Notes: generated from the sequence alone by a model not told the origin. Shown: positions 36,951-50,744, counted from the first letter of the stretch. The stretch is 64,000 nt of DNA from Amphiduros pacificus (GCA_949316495.1 OX439012.1:33103927-33167926); one strand, 5' to 3'. Numbers and translations: made by a program.

Positions 36951-38465
36951 GCCTTTTTGTGAACATTTTCTGGAAATTGCTGCTTCCTAAATGATTATTT
37001 AAATCCTTTCCTCAAGCAGACTTGAGCAGATGAAAATTTTGACCAATTAAAATGCATATAATATAGTGAATTATGCCCCAAGTTGTTATCTCAATTCTCA
37101 TTGGCTAAACTTGTCAATGTTATTCCACACTGTCCACCAGAGGCACACGCAAACTATTACCTCTGGCCAACCCAGATTAGGTTCACCACGTCGCCCTCTG
37201 GTGGAGTTTGATGTTATTCAAAATGGCAGCCTCCTTGAAAACTCAGTGATAATAGCTATTAGATCTTAGAAAAATCATAAAAAATACACAAATCTGAGCC
37301 TTATGGATGATAGACAGAATTGGTCCTCTGAAAATATAACATCTTTCCTTTTAATTGCTAAGAACTCTGACCAGTAGTTTCAGAGAAGATCAAGGTGACA
37401 GCATATAGCGAAAAAGCATATTCGTATGGTCTCCTCCCCATCAAGCAACCCCCATAAGGGCCTTATATAGGTTGAATTCTAGAATCTGCCTCCTGGTCAA
37501 ACCATGCTTGGCCAAAGGGCTACAATTTTGTTATTTTGGCTTCATTTCCAGTGCCTTTTTGCCTCTCTTTCCTCTTTACCTTTGCAAGCAAGCTACTCTT
37601 TATTGATCTGACCTGTGTCAAGATCAAGGTCGTCTGAAGGTCACCGTGTGACCCTTTAAGAAGGTAATTTGATATCGAAAGTGGTAATTTTTATCGAGTG
37701 ATGCCTCAACTCATTTTCGAAAATCTAGTCCATTAGGACCCTTTTCGCCTGTCATATGTTTCTGCCATGATCTTAGCCCATGTGGCTGTTGTTCAAATCA
37801 GATAAATTTGCTAAATATATCTTCCATAAAATCACTTAAGACTCATTTCCCTTTTCAAATTTCTATTTTCACCTTTCCTGTTTCTTCCATTATGTTTAAC
37901 ACTTCTGGCTTTTCAAGCTAATATCTCAAAAATTCTTCAGGCCAAAAAAAGTAACAGCCTTGTTTCCCATAATGTGTCCTGAAAAATTATATGAAACTAT
38001 GTAAGCGCCATGAGCAGTCCTAGTATGAAATAGTGCTAAATAAATGTTTATTATTATTATTCTCGGATCAAAATTGAAAAATATGCAATCAAATTTATAC
38101 AGTTCATACTCAAATTATGCAAGTTTCAGAGACATTGCTAAAACAAAACACTTATATGTGACTTTTGTCTCTTTATAAAATGATGAGACAATTTGAAGTA
38201 AAGTTGGGATCATGTAAATCAACCAAATGCTGTACACCGGCTGCTTTAAATACTGACATGCAATATCCTAGCAAAATGTTGACTGGAATTTAGCAACATA
38301 ATACATCCAAGAACACAACAAATCATGTTCAAAACATTATTGTCTCCTTTGGCATGAATCAGAAAGAGATATTTGTGATTATAATGAGCCATTGTCCTAC
38401 GTCTGGCCTCTGAAAAGATACCTGTGCAAGTCACCATTCATGTTTTACTGCCATATTAACTCTAG
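36951..38465. other. Spacer with dispersed repeats R3 and R4
   Basis: 37321-37400 matches the R3 block at 23325-23400. 38150-38430 matches the R4 block at 10490-10795. A strong CTCF-like motif lies at 37186-37204 in a segment that also contains CCACCAGAGGC at 37134. No gene recognised. Confidence 0.5.
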
Positions 38466-39480
38466 AATAATTGTTATACCCTCTCTCTCCATACCTGGCC
38501 TGTCTCTATACCTGGCCCGTTTCCCCTGTCTCCATACCTGGCCTGCTTCTATACCTGGCCTGTCTCCATACATGGCCTGTCTCTATACCTGGCCTATCTC
38601 CCCTGTCTCCATACCTGGCCTGCCTCTATACCTGACCTCCCTCTATACCTGGCTTGCCTCTATACCTGGCCTGTCTCCATGCCTGACCTGTCTCTATACA
38701 TTGCCTGTCTCTATACCTGGCCTGTCTCTATACCTGGCCTGTCTCTATACCTGGCCTATCTCCATACCTGGCCTGTCTCCCCTGTCTCCATACCTGGCCT
38801 GTCCCTATACCTGGCCTGTCTCTATACCTGGCCTGTCTCCATACCTGGCCTGTCTCCATACCTGGCCTGTCTCCATACCTGGCCTGTCTCTATACCTGGC
38901 CTGTCTCCATACATGGCCTATCTCCATATCTGGCCTGTCTCCATACCTTGCCTGTCTCCCTTGTCTCCATACCTGGCCTGTCTCTATACCTGGCCTATCT
39001 TCATACCTGGCCTGTCTCCCCTGTCTGCATACCTGGCCTGTCTCTATACCTGGCATGTCTCCATACCTGGCCTGTCTCCCCTGTCTCCATACCTGGCCTG
39101 TCCCTATACCTGGCCAGTCTCAATACCTGGCCTGTCTCTATACCTGGCCTGTCTCCCCTGTCTCTATACCTGGCCTGTCTCCATAACTGGCCTTTCTCCA
39201 TACATGACCTGTCTCCATACCTGGCCTGTCTCTATACCTGACCTGTCTCCATACCTGGCCTTTCTCCATACATGACCTGTCTCCATACCTGGCCTGTCTC
39301 CATACCTGACCTGTCTCTAAAACTGGCCTGTCTCCGTATACATGGCCTATCTCCATATCTGGCCTGTCTGTCTCCATACCTGGCCTGTCTCCATACCTGG
39401 CCTGTCTCCCCTGTCTCCATACCTGGCCTATCCCCATAGCTGTCCTGTCTCCATAGCTGGCCTGTCTCCTCTGCCCAGAT
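38466..39480. repeat. Minisatellite, 17-bp unit (CCTGTCTCCATACCTGG)
   Basis: About 58 copies varying at CTCCATA/CTCTATA and by interposed CCTGTCTCCC steps. Several frames on both strands stay open for short distances because three units make 51 nt. Confidence 0.95.
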
Positions 39481-39852
39481 TCTGCCTGCCCCAGTTATCA
39501 AACCCAATAAGCATTGTTCTATAAATAGATCTCAGCGCACCTGCCCTGAACAAATATGAACTTAATGAAGCTTATTTCTAAACCCCAAAATCTTTCATAT
39601 CACTAAGGCAACATTTTTACTGTTAACACGGTTTGAATATGAGGAGTATACCATGTTTTGTTTGCTATTTGAAGCAGTTTTATGGAGATATATTTTATTC
39701 CTAAATGACCCTTGTGAGCTATCGATTTTACGGTAATCACATCAAATATCCTGAACTGTGATAGACATTTTCCATGTGTAATTTTCAAATGAATGATGTT
39801 GCGATTGAACTGAGTACACACTTCTATGTGTTGTGAACAAGAGGACACATAC

Positions 39853-40036
39853 CTGAAGATGATTCTGATGAAATCTGCTGGGCTTTTTCTAGGAGTTTCA
39901 GAGTTTTCTGGCTTCTCGCACCTGACAACCTACGAGTGGAGATGAACTCGCTTCTTGTCCGAGAGGACACTAGGTCACGTGACTGGCAGATGCCAAACAT
40001 GACCGGCAGACAATACATAGTCATAGGTCTCATCAT
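39853..40036 (-). CDS. Candidate first coding exon, product unknown
   Basis: On the minus strand two adjacent Met codons (40034-40036 and 40031-40033) open a frame of 61 codons plus one base, ending at a strong donor (TCTTCAG|GTATGTG). The start is Met- and Arg-rich with few acidic residues (RPMTMYCLPVMF, later TRSEFISTRRLSGARSQK), compatible with a mitochondrial presequence. It is followed by a charged segment TLKLLEKAQQISSESSS. The frame remains open upstream to 40183 but becomes AT-rich there, so the later Met pair is the better start. The gene would continue toward lower coordinates through array-filled introns. No family recognised. Confidence 0.45.
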
Positions 40037-40275
40037 ATCGCTGTGTATTGTACTTCTTGTTTTGTCTTCAAATTCCAACCTAATATATATTATGATGACA
40101 TAATCCCCTTTGACTCGAATAATATACTTTACTTCTGTCAAAATTAACTGGAGAGATATTTTGTTTACCCTCAAGTGTTTCATGTGATTGTTTTTAACTT
40201 TGTCCCTTGTTCATGTTGTTGATGTCACATACATTACTCATTCTTGCTCAGAAGCAATAACATACAAAGGTTTAA

Positions 40276-41554
<1,279 letters not shown>

Positions 41555-41805
41555 TTTGTTTGTTTGTTTGGGGTTTTACATCAATTTTAACATTATTCCA
41601 ATCATTTCGTGATGAGACCTACTTGTAGCAGACATATTGCTGCCTCACTGGATTGTCATGTCGCAGGTCTTTGACATGACAACCATCATGAATCATGAAT
41701 TCAATCTCGTCACGGCCGGGGATCGAACCCACGACCTTTGAATCACCACAGAACTGGTGCTAATAAGCTGGCGCTCTAACCAACCGCGCCACGGCCCAGG
41801 GCTCC
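41555..41805 (-). mobile_element. tRNA-derived SINE, copy 3 (shorter)
   Basis: Minus-strand relative of 19888-20201. Tail GTTTGTTTGTTTGG at the left, inverse B box GGGGATCGAACCC and A box GCGCTCTAACCAACCGCGCC at the right. It lacks a segment of about 60 bp in the centre relative to the other two. Confidence 0.9.
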
Positions 41806-42875
41806 AGTGTATATGACTGTGATGTGAACTATTCAACCGCAATAAGCTCATAACATCAAACTGATTTATAACAATTTTCAAAAATGTCATCAGTCATCAA
41901 TTGATGTTATTGTGCACAACATAAGGAACTAATAAATGCATTTATACATTCATCTCACTGGCCATCTGGATTGAGTTCATGGCTTACAAATATGACATAC
42001 ACATCTAGTGGGGAAGTTCAGGGAGCAACTGGAATGTGAATTGATTTTTTTTTGTTCTTTGCGTTTTTTATGATTTCATCAGCGCATTACATTCAGGTTG
42101 CAAAGACGGGATAAAGATGGGAGTCCAGTTACCGGGACTCAATGCCCGGCTGTTTATGATGAGTAACTGGGGATCTCTTCTTTTGGCAGTTTATGTTGCA
42201 CCAGCTAGTACTTTAGGCACTTTTTGTGTAGGCAAAATAATTATTAAAAGTTGCAACATAACTACTGTTTAAATTTTGCGTTTTAGTGATATAAGCAGTA
42301 CAAATTCGATTTAATTTTCACATAAAATACAGGCAAATTTATTGAGATCATAATTATCCATATCATCCTTCTTAAATACGTGATCAGTCGAAAATGAGAA
42401 AGGCAAAAATCCATTTAATGAAAACTTTTAAATAAAGAAATATGTGTGATAAAACGAGTTGAACATTTGACAAAAATAACTGTGAAACAGCACGAGCGTG
42501 AAGTATATTTGATATCAGATATTGGACTTTTTTTTTTAAATGTCCCAAAAAATTATATTACTACTACAGCTTTATACTTTGTTTAAGGCAGGTTTTGGAT
42601 GTTGGTGGTGAGTGCCTACTGGTGACAGATTTGATGAGGGAACAACTTTCTTTTTACACCAAAATAGAATATTTTTAAAGAAGTATGGGAAAAAGTTCCC
42701 TTTTCATTTTAACTCCCCAGTGATAATATTACTCGAAGATCTGCTTTATCACGTTTGAAGAGAAATGTTCTGCAGATTGTGACACAACAGTAAAGAGGAT
42801 TTCCAAACAACTATATATATATCTGATTGCCAAACATTCTTTTCATTTACCAATTTGTCAAAAGAAATCAAAGTT
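41806..42875. other. Unique AT-rich sequence
   Basis: No gene or repeat recognised. 42110-42190 is a GC-richer patch (GTTACCGGGACTCAATGCCC) of unknown nature. Confidence 0.35.
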
Positions 42876-42879
42876 GCAG

Positions 42880-42960
42880 TCGTAGTAGCAGTAGCAGTAG
42901 CAGTAGCAATAGCAGTAGCAGTAGCAGTAGCAGTAGCAGCAGCAGTAGCAATAGTAGTAA
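42880..42960. repeat. Trinucleotide repeat (GTAGCA)n
   Basis: About 80 bp of GTA/GCA triplets. The Ser- and Ala/Thr-rich frames across it are by-products. Confidence 0.95.
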
Positions 42961-43104
42961 TACTCGTGACAACAAAGATAAGTGTGTTAAAAGCTTGTTT
43001 GTAATCTAACATTGCATAAAACAAGATTTCAATTTCTTTAACATCTTTTTATTCTTATTCCTAGGTTTCATTGCAGAATAGACATTAAGGCGAGGTACAC
43101 ATAT

Positions 43105-43330
43105 TGATTCTATGGCAAAAAGGCTCAGAGGCAAAATAAGGATGCTGAGGAGACTCTGCCCAAAGAAACTCTATCCTTGCTGTACAATATCTTTGCAATA
43201 TCTTTGCAAAAGCTGTACACAAACTGATAAACTAAGACTCCCACAGCTTCAGACAAAGTCTGCCAGAATTCTAACTGGCTCACTTGCTTACAGACACTGT
43301 GAGGACATGTACAAGAACATATATGAATAA
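43105..43330 (+). mobile_element. LINE reverse-transcriptase 3' remnant
   Basis: An open frame from 43112 resembles the last part of non-LTR retrotransposon reverse transcriptases: a basic LRGKIRMLRRLCPK segment followed by QLQTKSARILTGSLAY, which fits the family's usual 'KLQ..Q..AARIITG' block. The segment that normally separates these two, with its conserved 'Y..SVW' motif, is shortened or lost. Only about 70 codons survive, so the clade (CR1/Jockey-like) is uncertain. Confidence 0.55.
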
Positions 43331-43379
43331 GTGCAGATATGAATAATAAACATTTCATTTTTAACTTTGATTGATTTGA

Positions 43380-43578
43380 CTGAGGGTAACTTGGAATGAC
43401 TACAATTCAAGTAGATTGGAATGACTTTACCTGGTTCTCTTAAGGCCTCTTAAGGGCAATTTGGAATGACATCATCAGGACAACTTGGAATGAACTCTTA
43501 AGGGCAAATTGGAATGAATTCATCAGGGCAACTTGAAATGACTTCATCAGGACAACTTGGAATGACATAATCAGGACA
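43380..43578. repeat. 24-bp minisatellite, left block
   Basis: Eight copies of CTTGGAATGACTTCATC plus AGGGCAA with AACTCTTAAGGG variants. The same unit, including an almost identical stretch of over 100 bp, is found to the right of the LTR element (46755-46855). Confidence 0.9.
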
Positions 43579-43584
43579 ACAGTT

Positions 43585-46500
43585 TTGAAGAATTATGCAG
43601 AGTTACTATACCCACTAGAGCAGCTCACGGCTGGGAGAGAGTCAAAGGAGAAGTTGGAGTGGACCTCAGAACTGATTGGAGTTATTCAGAGTGGCACAGA
43701 AGGCTCTGCAGAACTGCAAACAGATTACCATGCCCAGAGCGGAGGATTCAATCTGGATAGTCACTGATGCAGCTGTTGGATCCGGAGGCCTCGCTGCTAC
43801 ATTATATGCCCTGAGGGATGGAAAGCTGATGCTATGTGGCTTTTTCAATGCTAAACTGAAGAAACACCAAGTCGCCTGGCTTCCTTGCGAAATAGAGGCC
43901 CTGGCAATCAGTGCAGCAGTACGGCAGTTTGCTCCATTCATAGTTCAGTCACATCAAGTGACTCAGGTTCTCACTGACAGCAAGCCTTGTGTCCAGGCGT
44001 ACAGTAAACTGTGTAGAGGAGAATTCTCAGCAAGCGCCAGGGTCACAACCTTCCTGGCTACCGTGAGCAGGTACCATGTCCATGTACGCCATGTATCTGG
44101 GGCTGCCAACCTTCCATCTGATTATACCAGTCGCCATCCAGCTGAGTGCACAGATGCTAGCTGCCAAGTCTGTAAGTTTGTAGCAGCTGCGGAGGAGTCT
44201 GTAGTCCGAGGTCTATCTGTGAAAGAGGTTCTTGATGGTTCCATGAAAATGCCCTTCACAAGCCGGGCTGCCTGGTTAGCCACTCAACAGGAATGCCAAT
44301 CACTCCGACGTACTCATTCACACCTCACACAGGGTACGAGACCGTCCAAGAAATCTACTAGACTGACTGATGTCAAACGGTACCTGAGATGCGTTGTGGT
44401 TTCACGAGATGGCGTCCTTGTGGTCAGGGACGAGCAGCCATTCCAACCTCTCCGTGAGAAGATTGTCGTTCCACGCAGCATTCTTGAAGGTCTACTTACA
44501 GCCCTACACATCAAATTTCATCATCCCTCCCAAAACCAGCTCAAACAAGTATTCACACGAAGCTTCTATGCTCTGGATATCGATAGAGCTGTTGGTCTAG
44601 CAACTGAGTCTTGCCATCAATGCTCATCTCTGAAGTCAGTGCCGACCCATTTGCACCCCCAGACTTCCACACCACCACCTGATGTCATTGGGGCTCAGTT
44701 TGCGGCAGATGTTGTCAAAAGACATCGCCAACTCATTCTGCTAGTACGTGAGACCGTATCCTCATTCACCACATCCTGTTTCCTTGAGAGTGAACAGCAC
44801 CAGCAGTTACGCGATGGTATTTTATCATTGTGTGCCGAGCTCCGCAGTCTTGGTGATGGCGGCTGTAGGGTGAGAGTGGACCCTGCTCCAGGCTTCCAGG
44901 CTCTCGTGGATGACCCTCTTCTCAAGCAATATGGAGTTACACTTGATATCGGCCAAGCTAAGAATATCAACAAGAACCCTGTTGCCGAAAACGCTGTCAG
45001 AGAATTTGGCTTGGAGTGTTTGAACATAGCCCCAGAGGGAGGCCCCTTGTCAAAGGTCTCACTCGCATTGGCCACCGCCAATATGAACACCAGAATCAGG
45101 ACCAATGGGTTGTCCGCCAGGGAGATATGGACCCAGAGAGATCAGCTCACAGGGGAACAGCTTCCCATTACAGATCGGCAGATAATCCTACAGAAGCAGT
45201 TATCTCGCCATCTGAATCACCCATCCAGTGCCAAGTCCAAAGCCCGCGGTCGAGGTCCCCCCAGTTATCAGTCACTGCAGGTCGGTGATTTGGTTTATAT
45301 TAAAGGGGATCGTGACAAGACTAGAGCACGGGACAAATACATGGTATGCAGTGTTCGGGATGACAAATGCCAAGTTCGGAAGTTCTCTCAATCACAGTTC
45401 CGCTCTAAGACATATGATATGCGCACATGTGACTGTTACCCTGTGACCCCCAACAATTTGGATAGCGGAAGTCATGGCCCTGTCAGAGGCTTGCACAAGG
45501 ATAGTACTCCTAATGACTCAGAGGACTGTATCCCACAACAACCCTCCTACACAACTATTCAATCTGAGCCGACCATGGAGTGTATGAATGAACAGGTTCC
45601 AGACCCACAGTCTCAGCCGGACATACCTCCAGACATCAGTGTTCCCCCTATGGAACCTGATCCTCCAGTTCCTCCCACTGACACTGGATCCCACATGGAT
45701 GAGACTCCCACCATGACGTCTATGGAGCCTCCTAGTGTACCAGAGGCAAGTGCACTTCCGTCCCCCAGACGGTCAACCCGTTCAAGGAAGAAACCATTAT
45801 GGCAGTCCAGTGATGAGTGGGACATGAACTAAAGCTCCCATGTGTGTAGAGTCATGTGCTAGCCTGTGCCATATGTGTGAGCAATTGATATACATTCATT
45901 CCACTTGTGTGCCACCTGTATATATATCTGTCCATTATCAAAGGGTGTACGCCGAACGCTGCCCTAAATCATGTGCCTGTGTTGTGGATATAACTCAAAG
46001 GGTGTACGCCGAACGCTGCCCTGTATAATTATCATAGTAGCTCACATATTGTGTCACATCAATGTGCTGATAGGTGGAGTTGTGACTGATATCAGCATCA
46101 CTGTATATAACCTTGTACATGGATAATATGGTTTTCATCTACATTACTTGTGAACATTACTTGTGAACATTGCTTGTGAACAACTAACTCTTGAAGACTT
46201 TGTAGTTATTGGTTTATATTGTTTATTTCAATTAATCATTACAAATATGGAACTTTATTACACTCATGGACATTGAGTGATAAGACTGTAGTTCAATATC
46301 ATGTTTTAACATTGTTCAAGCACCATTTCCGTTACAGTGTATTGTGTAAAAGACTATGTCATTTTCTGCTCACAATATTTCCATATTTTCATTGTTTAAT
46401 GTTTACTTAATATAGTCTATATACTGTCTATATATGTGTATTTGATGGATATATGGAGAGGGAAAGGGAGAAAAGAGCAGTCACGCCATTATGTTCGTTC

Positions 46501-46590
46501 CGTTTCCCGGACTTCCTCCCGGGTTTTGTATCGTGCAGAATAAACTCCACAAAGTGTTACACTCACCAAATGGACGTTTGTTGATATTAT
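43585..46590 (+). mobile_element. Partial LTR retrotransposon fossil, Ty3/gypsy-like (RNase H, integrase)
   Basis: A long coding stretch (43676-45832) carries, in order, an RNase H domain (begins IVTDAAVGSGGLAAT, with LTDSKPCVQAY and ending HVSGAANLPSDYTSRHP), a linker with a DHHC-like zinc-binding region, an integrase core including NINKNPVAENAVREFGLE, and a C-terminal tail rich in Pro and Ser. A noncoding 3' region follows, with a purine-rich tract near 46453 and an AATAAA signal near 46544. Gag, protease and most of the reverse transcriptase are not seen and no second LTR was recognised, so the element is broken; at least one internal break is visible. The preserved part is long and clean, suggesting modest age. 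BEL/Pao is a less likely alternative. Confidence 0.75.
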
Positions 46591-46594
46591 GGCG

Positions 46595-47262
46595 TTGGAA
46601 TGACATCATCAGGGCAACATGGAATGACTTCATCTGGGCGACCTGGAATGACATCATCAGGACAATTTGGAATGACACCATAAAGGCAACTTGGAATGAC
46701 ATCATAAGGGCAAATTGGAATGAATTCATCAGGGCAAGTTGGAATGACTTCATCAGGACAACTTGGAATGAACTCTTAAGGGCAAATTGGAATGAATTCA
46801 TCAGGGCAACTTGAAATGACTTCATCAGGACAACTTGGAATGACATTATCAGGGCAACTTGGAATGACTTCATCAGGGCAACTTGGAATGAATTCATCAG
46901 GACAACTTGGAATGAATTCATCAGGACAACTTGGAATGACATCATCAGGACAACTTGGAATGAATTCATCAGGACAACTTTAAATGACTTCATCAGGACA
47001 ACTTGGAATGACATTATCAGGGCAACTTGGAATGACTTCATCAGGGCAACTTGGAATGACTTCATCAGGACAACTTGGAATGACATTATCAGGGCAACTT
47101 GGAATGAATTCATCAGGGCAACTTGGAATGACTTCATCAGGGCAACTTGGAATGAATTCATCAGGACAACTTGGAATGAATTCATCAGGACAACTTGGAA
47201 TGACATCATCAGGACAACTTGGAATGAATTCATCAGGACAACTTGGAATGACTTTATCGAGT
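46595..47262. repeat. 24-bp minisatellite, right block
   Basis: About 28 copies of CTTGGAATGACTTCATC plus AGGGCAA, with AATTCATC, ACATTATC and GGACAA variants. 24 is divisible by three, so long frames appear on both strands; they are artefacts. Confidence 0.95.
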
Positions 47263-47289
47263 GTCCATTTGGACCCTTTTCGCTTGGGG

Positions 47290-47505
47290 GCTGTCATGTC
47301 TATTAAGACTATTTTCTGAGCCACCAGCTGTCTCTTGTGTCAACTACAATGCATGCTGACCATTCTGTATGCTGTGAGTGGAATACATAAATATTTTGAC
47401 AGCAAATGCATGTACTGAGCTAATCTCACATGTCGATAAAGTTCCTTCATGTGTGACATATTTTAACACACCAGGTGGCAGCATGCCCTACTCAAAAAAT
47501 GAGAA
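47290..47505. mobile_element. MITE family M1, copy a (degraded)
   Basis: Shares CCACCAGcTGTCTC..TGTC, TACAATGCATGCTG and TTTTAACACACCAGGTGGCA with copies at 51446-51825 and 63165-63296. Its outer ends are eroded. Confidence 0.7.
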
Positions 47506-48075
47506 ACGTGTTCTTTAAATTGATGCACAAATAAAGAAATATCATTAATCACCTTAAACTCAATTTTACATACAAGAACAGTCTGATCCTGATACAAGGA
47601 CATCTGGACATCAATTTGTACTTTTCATTGACAATTCTTCTTAAAGTGCATCTAGCTATATCAGATATCACATACTATATAAAAAAACCACGAACGCGAT
47701 CAGAGAGGAAGTGTGACAAGATTTGAAAAAAAAAGTTGCTGTGTGAGGCATGGGCTGCAAAAAAAATCGCCACTGAAAAGAGAGTGCGATCTCACTGTTC
47801 CATCAACCACGTTGCCTGCCATCTGGTGACGCTAAACCAGTCTCCACTTCAGTTTTATTTTGCAAGTTAATGCAATGTTTTGCGCAAAATGTGCATTAGG
47901 TATAAAGTGGTTTTCACTCGTTTTTTTGGTCAGAATTATGTTAGATATAAAATATTACCCACAATATGCCTATATTTCTGTATTAGAGCTTTGTTTTCAA
48001 CCATCAGCAATTGACCTAATTATTGAGCCAGTGGAGGTCCCACAAAGTTTTGCACAAAGGGCAAGATAAATCTCA
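47506..48075. other. Unique AT-rich sequence
   Basis: No gene or repeat recognised. Confidence 0.35.
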
Positions 48076-48785
48076 AAACATTACTTAGACAGCTACACCA
48101 GTGTGAGACAGCTGCATATTGAGATAGTTACTCATAAATGAGACAGCTGCATAAGTGACAGACAGCTGCACATGTGAGAGACAGCTGCATAGGTGAGAGA
48201 CAGCTGCACACGTGAGAGATAATTACAGAGACAGTTATGATTGTGAGACAGCTGCACAAGTGAAAGACAGTTACAACAGTGATAGATAGCTGCATAAGTG
48301 AGAGATAGGTGCATAAGTGAGAGACAGCTGCATAGGTGAGGCAGCTGCACAGGTTAGAGATAGTTACAAACAGTATGTGACAGTTACAACAATGAGAGAT
48401 AAATAGTTGCATCAGTGACAGATAGTAAGAGATAGTTACAACAGTGAGAGACAGCTGCATAAGTGAGAGATAGCTGTACAAGTGAGAGATAGTTACAGCA
48501 GTGAGATACAAGTGAGAAATAGCTGTACAAGGTAGAGACAGCTGCATAAGTGAGAAATAGTTACAACAGTGAGAGACAGTTAGAGAGAGATAGCTGCACA
48601 TGTGAGACAACTGCATCAGAGAGAGATAGCTGTACAAGGGTGAGACAGCTGCATTAATGAGAGATAGTTACAATAAGAGACAGTCATAGTAGTGAGAGAT
48701 AGCTACACAAGTGAGACAGCTACATAGGTGAGACAGCTGTACAAGGGAGAGACAGCTGCATAAGTGAGAGATAGCTACAACAGTG
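48076..48785. repeat. Degenerate minisatellite, ~19-bp unit (GTGAGAGACAGCTGCAT)
   Basis: About 35 loose copies of GAGAGACAGCTGCATAAGT and GAGATAGTTACAACAGT. Many units carry the E-box CAGCTG. Minus-strand open frames (Leu/Ser/Cys-rich) are by-products. Confidence 0.9.
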
Positions 48786-48849
48786 AAAGACGGCATCCTT
48801 TCCCAGCCGAAGGCACTTGTTTATAATGAAAATAAAGCAAATTGTTCAA

Positions 48850-49240
48850 TAAATGTAAACCTGTTATCACTTATCACTGTTAACCTGTTTTCACAGTTAA
48901 CCTGTTATCAGTGTTAACCTGTTATCACTGTTAACTTGTTATCACTGTTAACCTGTTAACTTGGTATCACTGTTAGCCAGTTTTCATTGTTAACTTGTTA
49001 TCACTGTTAACCAGTTATCATGAATACACTTATCACTGTTCACTTGTTATCAATGTTAACCTGTTATCACTTATACACTTGAACTGTTTTCATTTATCAT
49101 GGTTTACCTGTTATCGTTTATCTTTGATAATCCGTTATCACTTATAGACTTAACCTGTCATCACTATTAACCTTATCACTTAAATTACACTCAACTTGTT
49201 TTCACTGTTGACCTGTTTTCACTGTTAACCTCTTATCACC
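48850..49240. repeat. Degenerate minisatellite, ~17-bp unit (CTGTTATCACTGTTAAC)
   Basis: About twenty loose copies of CTGTTATCACTGTTAAC. The unit is partly palindromic (GTTAAC). Confidence 0.9.
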
Positions 49241-49329
49241 TGCAATTTAGATAATTTAGATTTCAAATTGGTCTTAAGGTCCAAATATATTTGGTCTAGC
49301 TACTAATGATTACACCTGTCCCACTAGCA

Positions 49330-49500
49330 CATCTAACAGTGCATTTGATCTGTGGCTGTGCTTTTCTTGGTGACTTTAATGGAGGATGGGAGGTGGTGGG
49401 TTTGATTCCAATCGCTGGTAGTTCTACCTTCACACTGGTTAAATGGCTTGAAAATAAATCTGATATGGCCATAGTTGCTGAAAGGACACATAAAGACACC
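49330..49500 (+). repeat. Possible decayed tRNA-derived SINE
   Basis: A B-box-like GGTGGGTTTGATTCCAATC is followed by TGGTAGTTCTACC and, further on, AAAGGACACATAAAGACACC. An A-box-like partner is not clear, so the assignment is tentative. Confidence 0.3.
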
Positions 49501-50744
49501 ATTTCACTAATAATAATTAGTCTCCATGTTGGGAACTTTCATCAACTTTTATTGGAATGTAAAATGTTTTTTATTTCTGTCAAACAAAAGGCTTCCAAAC
49601 AAATATAATATTCTTTATCTTTTATTCTGAAATTTACAATCACAAATCATGTATAAATATATTTGATGATGGACATTTTTTATACCTTGTTCTTTTCATT
49701 TAAATATCTTCTTTCGAACCTGAACAAATTATTGTTATTTTTCTAAAACAAAAGAATAAATATGCTTTAACCACATATTCTCATGCTGAAAAAAAAAAGA
49801 CTTGTGAAAGGATATCATAAAAAAAGATAAATTGCAAGATTAGCATTTTCCTAAGTTAGCAATGAAAAAACATAATCCTCATAAACCATTTCATCTTTGA
49901 TAAAATCTGAACAATTTATAATTTGTTTGTTAAAGGCAAATGTATCTTGAATCAATTCAAAAATATTTCTTTGGTGAAGCACATAAGAGTGAGATAGTTT
50001 CTTTTTGTTTTGTTTTGCTTTTTTAAAGTACTGATAATGATCTGTTGTGTAACATTCACTATCTTAAATTGTGTCTTTGTCAAGGAAATGAAATTTAGAA
50101 TTTGTTTGACCATCTGTTTAATACTTCACTCAAACTATCGAGTAATAATTTTGCATTTGTCAGTCACAATAGTTACATATATTGTATCCTGGTCTTAAAG
50201 GACAACACAACTTTCACATTACATTTTTATACAAATATATGAACACAGTGATATAACAATTTTAAAACAATGCATATGGAGTGTTGTCCTTTAATATAAA
50301 ACAGATGTTTTCACCCCTACAGATACATATTTCACTTCAGGCCTTGACATTAAGAATTTCTGTCAATAGCCCAAATGGCCAAAGATTTTCTCAGACTCAC
50401 CAGACTTTTTGTACCACTTTTTGGACCATGACATAAAACAATGAAAATAATAGAAATTTTCACTTAAATCTGGACCACTAGATTATACTAATCAAGAAGC
50501 CAAAAACTCTTCATGGCCATCGGGCCAGAGCTTAATGATGTGCCCTGTACTCATATGTTATCAATGCATTTTAAAATTCAGCTTTCAACATGTTCTTTTG
50601 TTAAGACTCATGTCAAATTGTTACAAAAAGCAACTGGTATTCACCCATATAAAACCCATGATGGATCGCAGCTGAGAAATGGCTGATGTGATCAAATCCA
50701 TTAAGTAATTCCCAAATTGTGTTGTGTCCTAATGCTACTGTCGG
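49501..50744. other. AT-rich sequence with an inverse R2 fragment
   Basis: 50335-50540 carries R2 words in inverse orientation (CAGGCCTTGACATTAAG, CATCGGGCCAGAG). The remainder has no supported feature. Confidence 0.45.

Noticed and set aside
42827-43009. Poly-Ser frame through the GTAGCA repeat
   Set aside because: Triplet repeat artefact.
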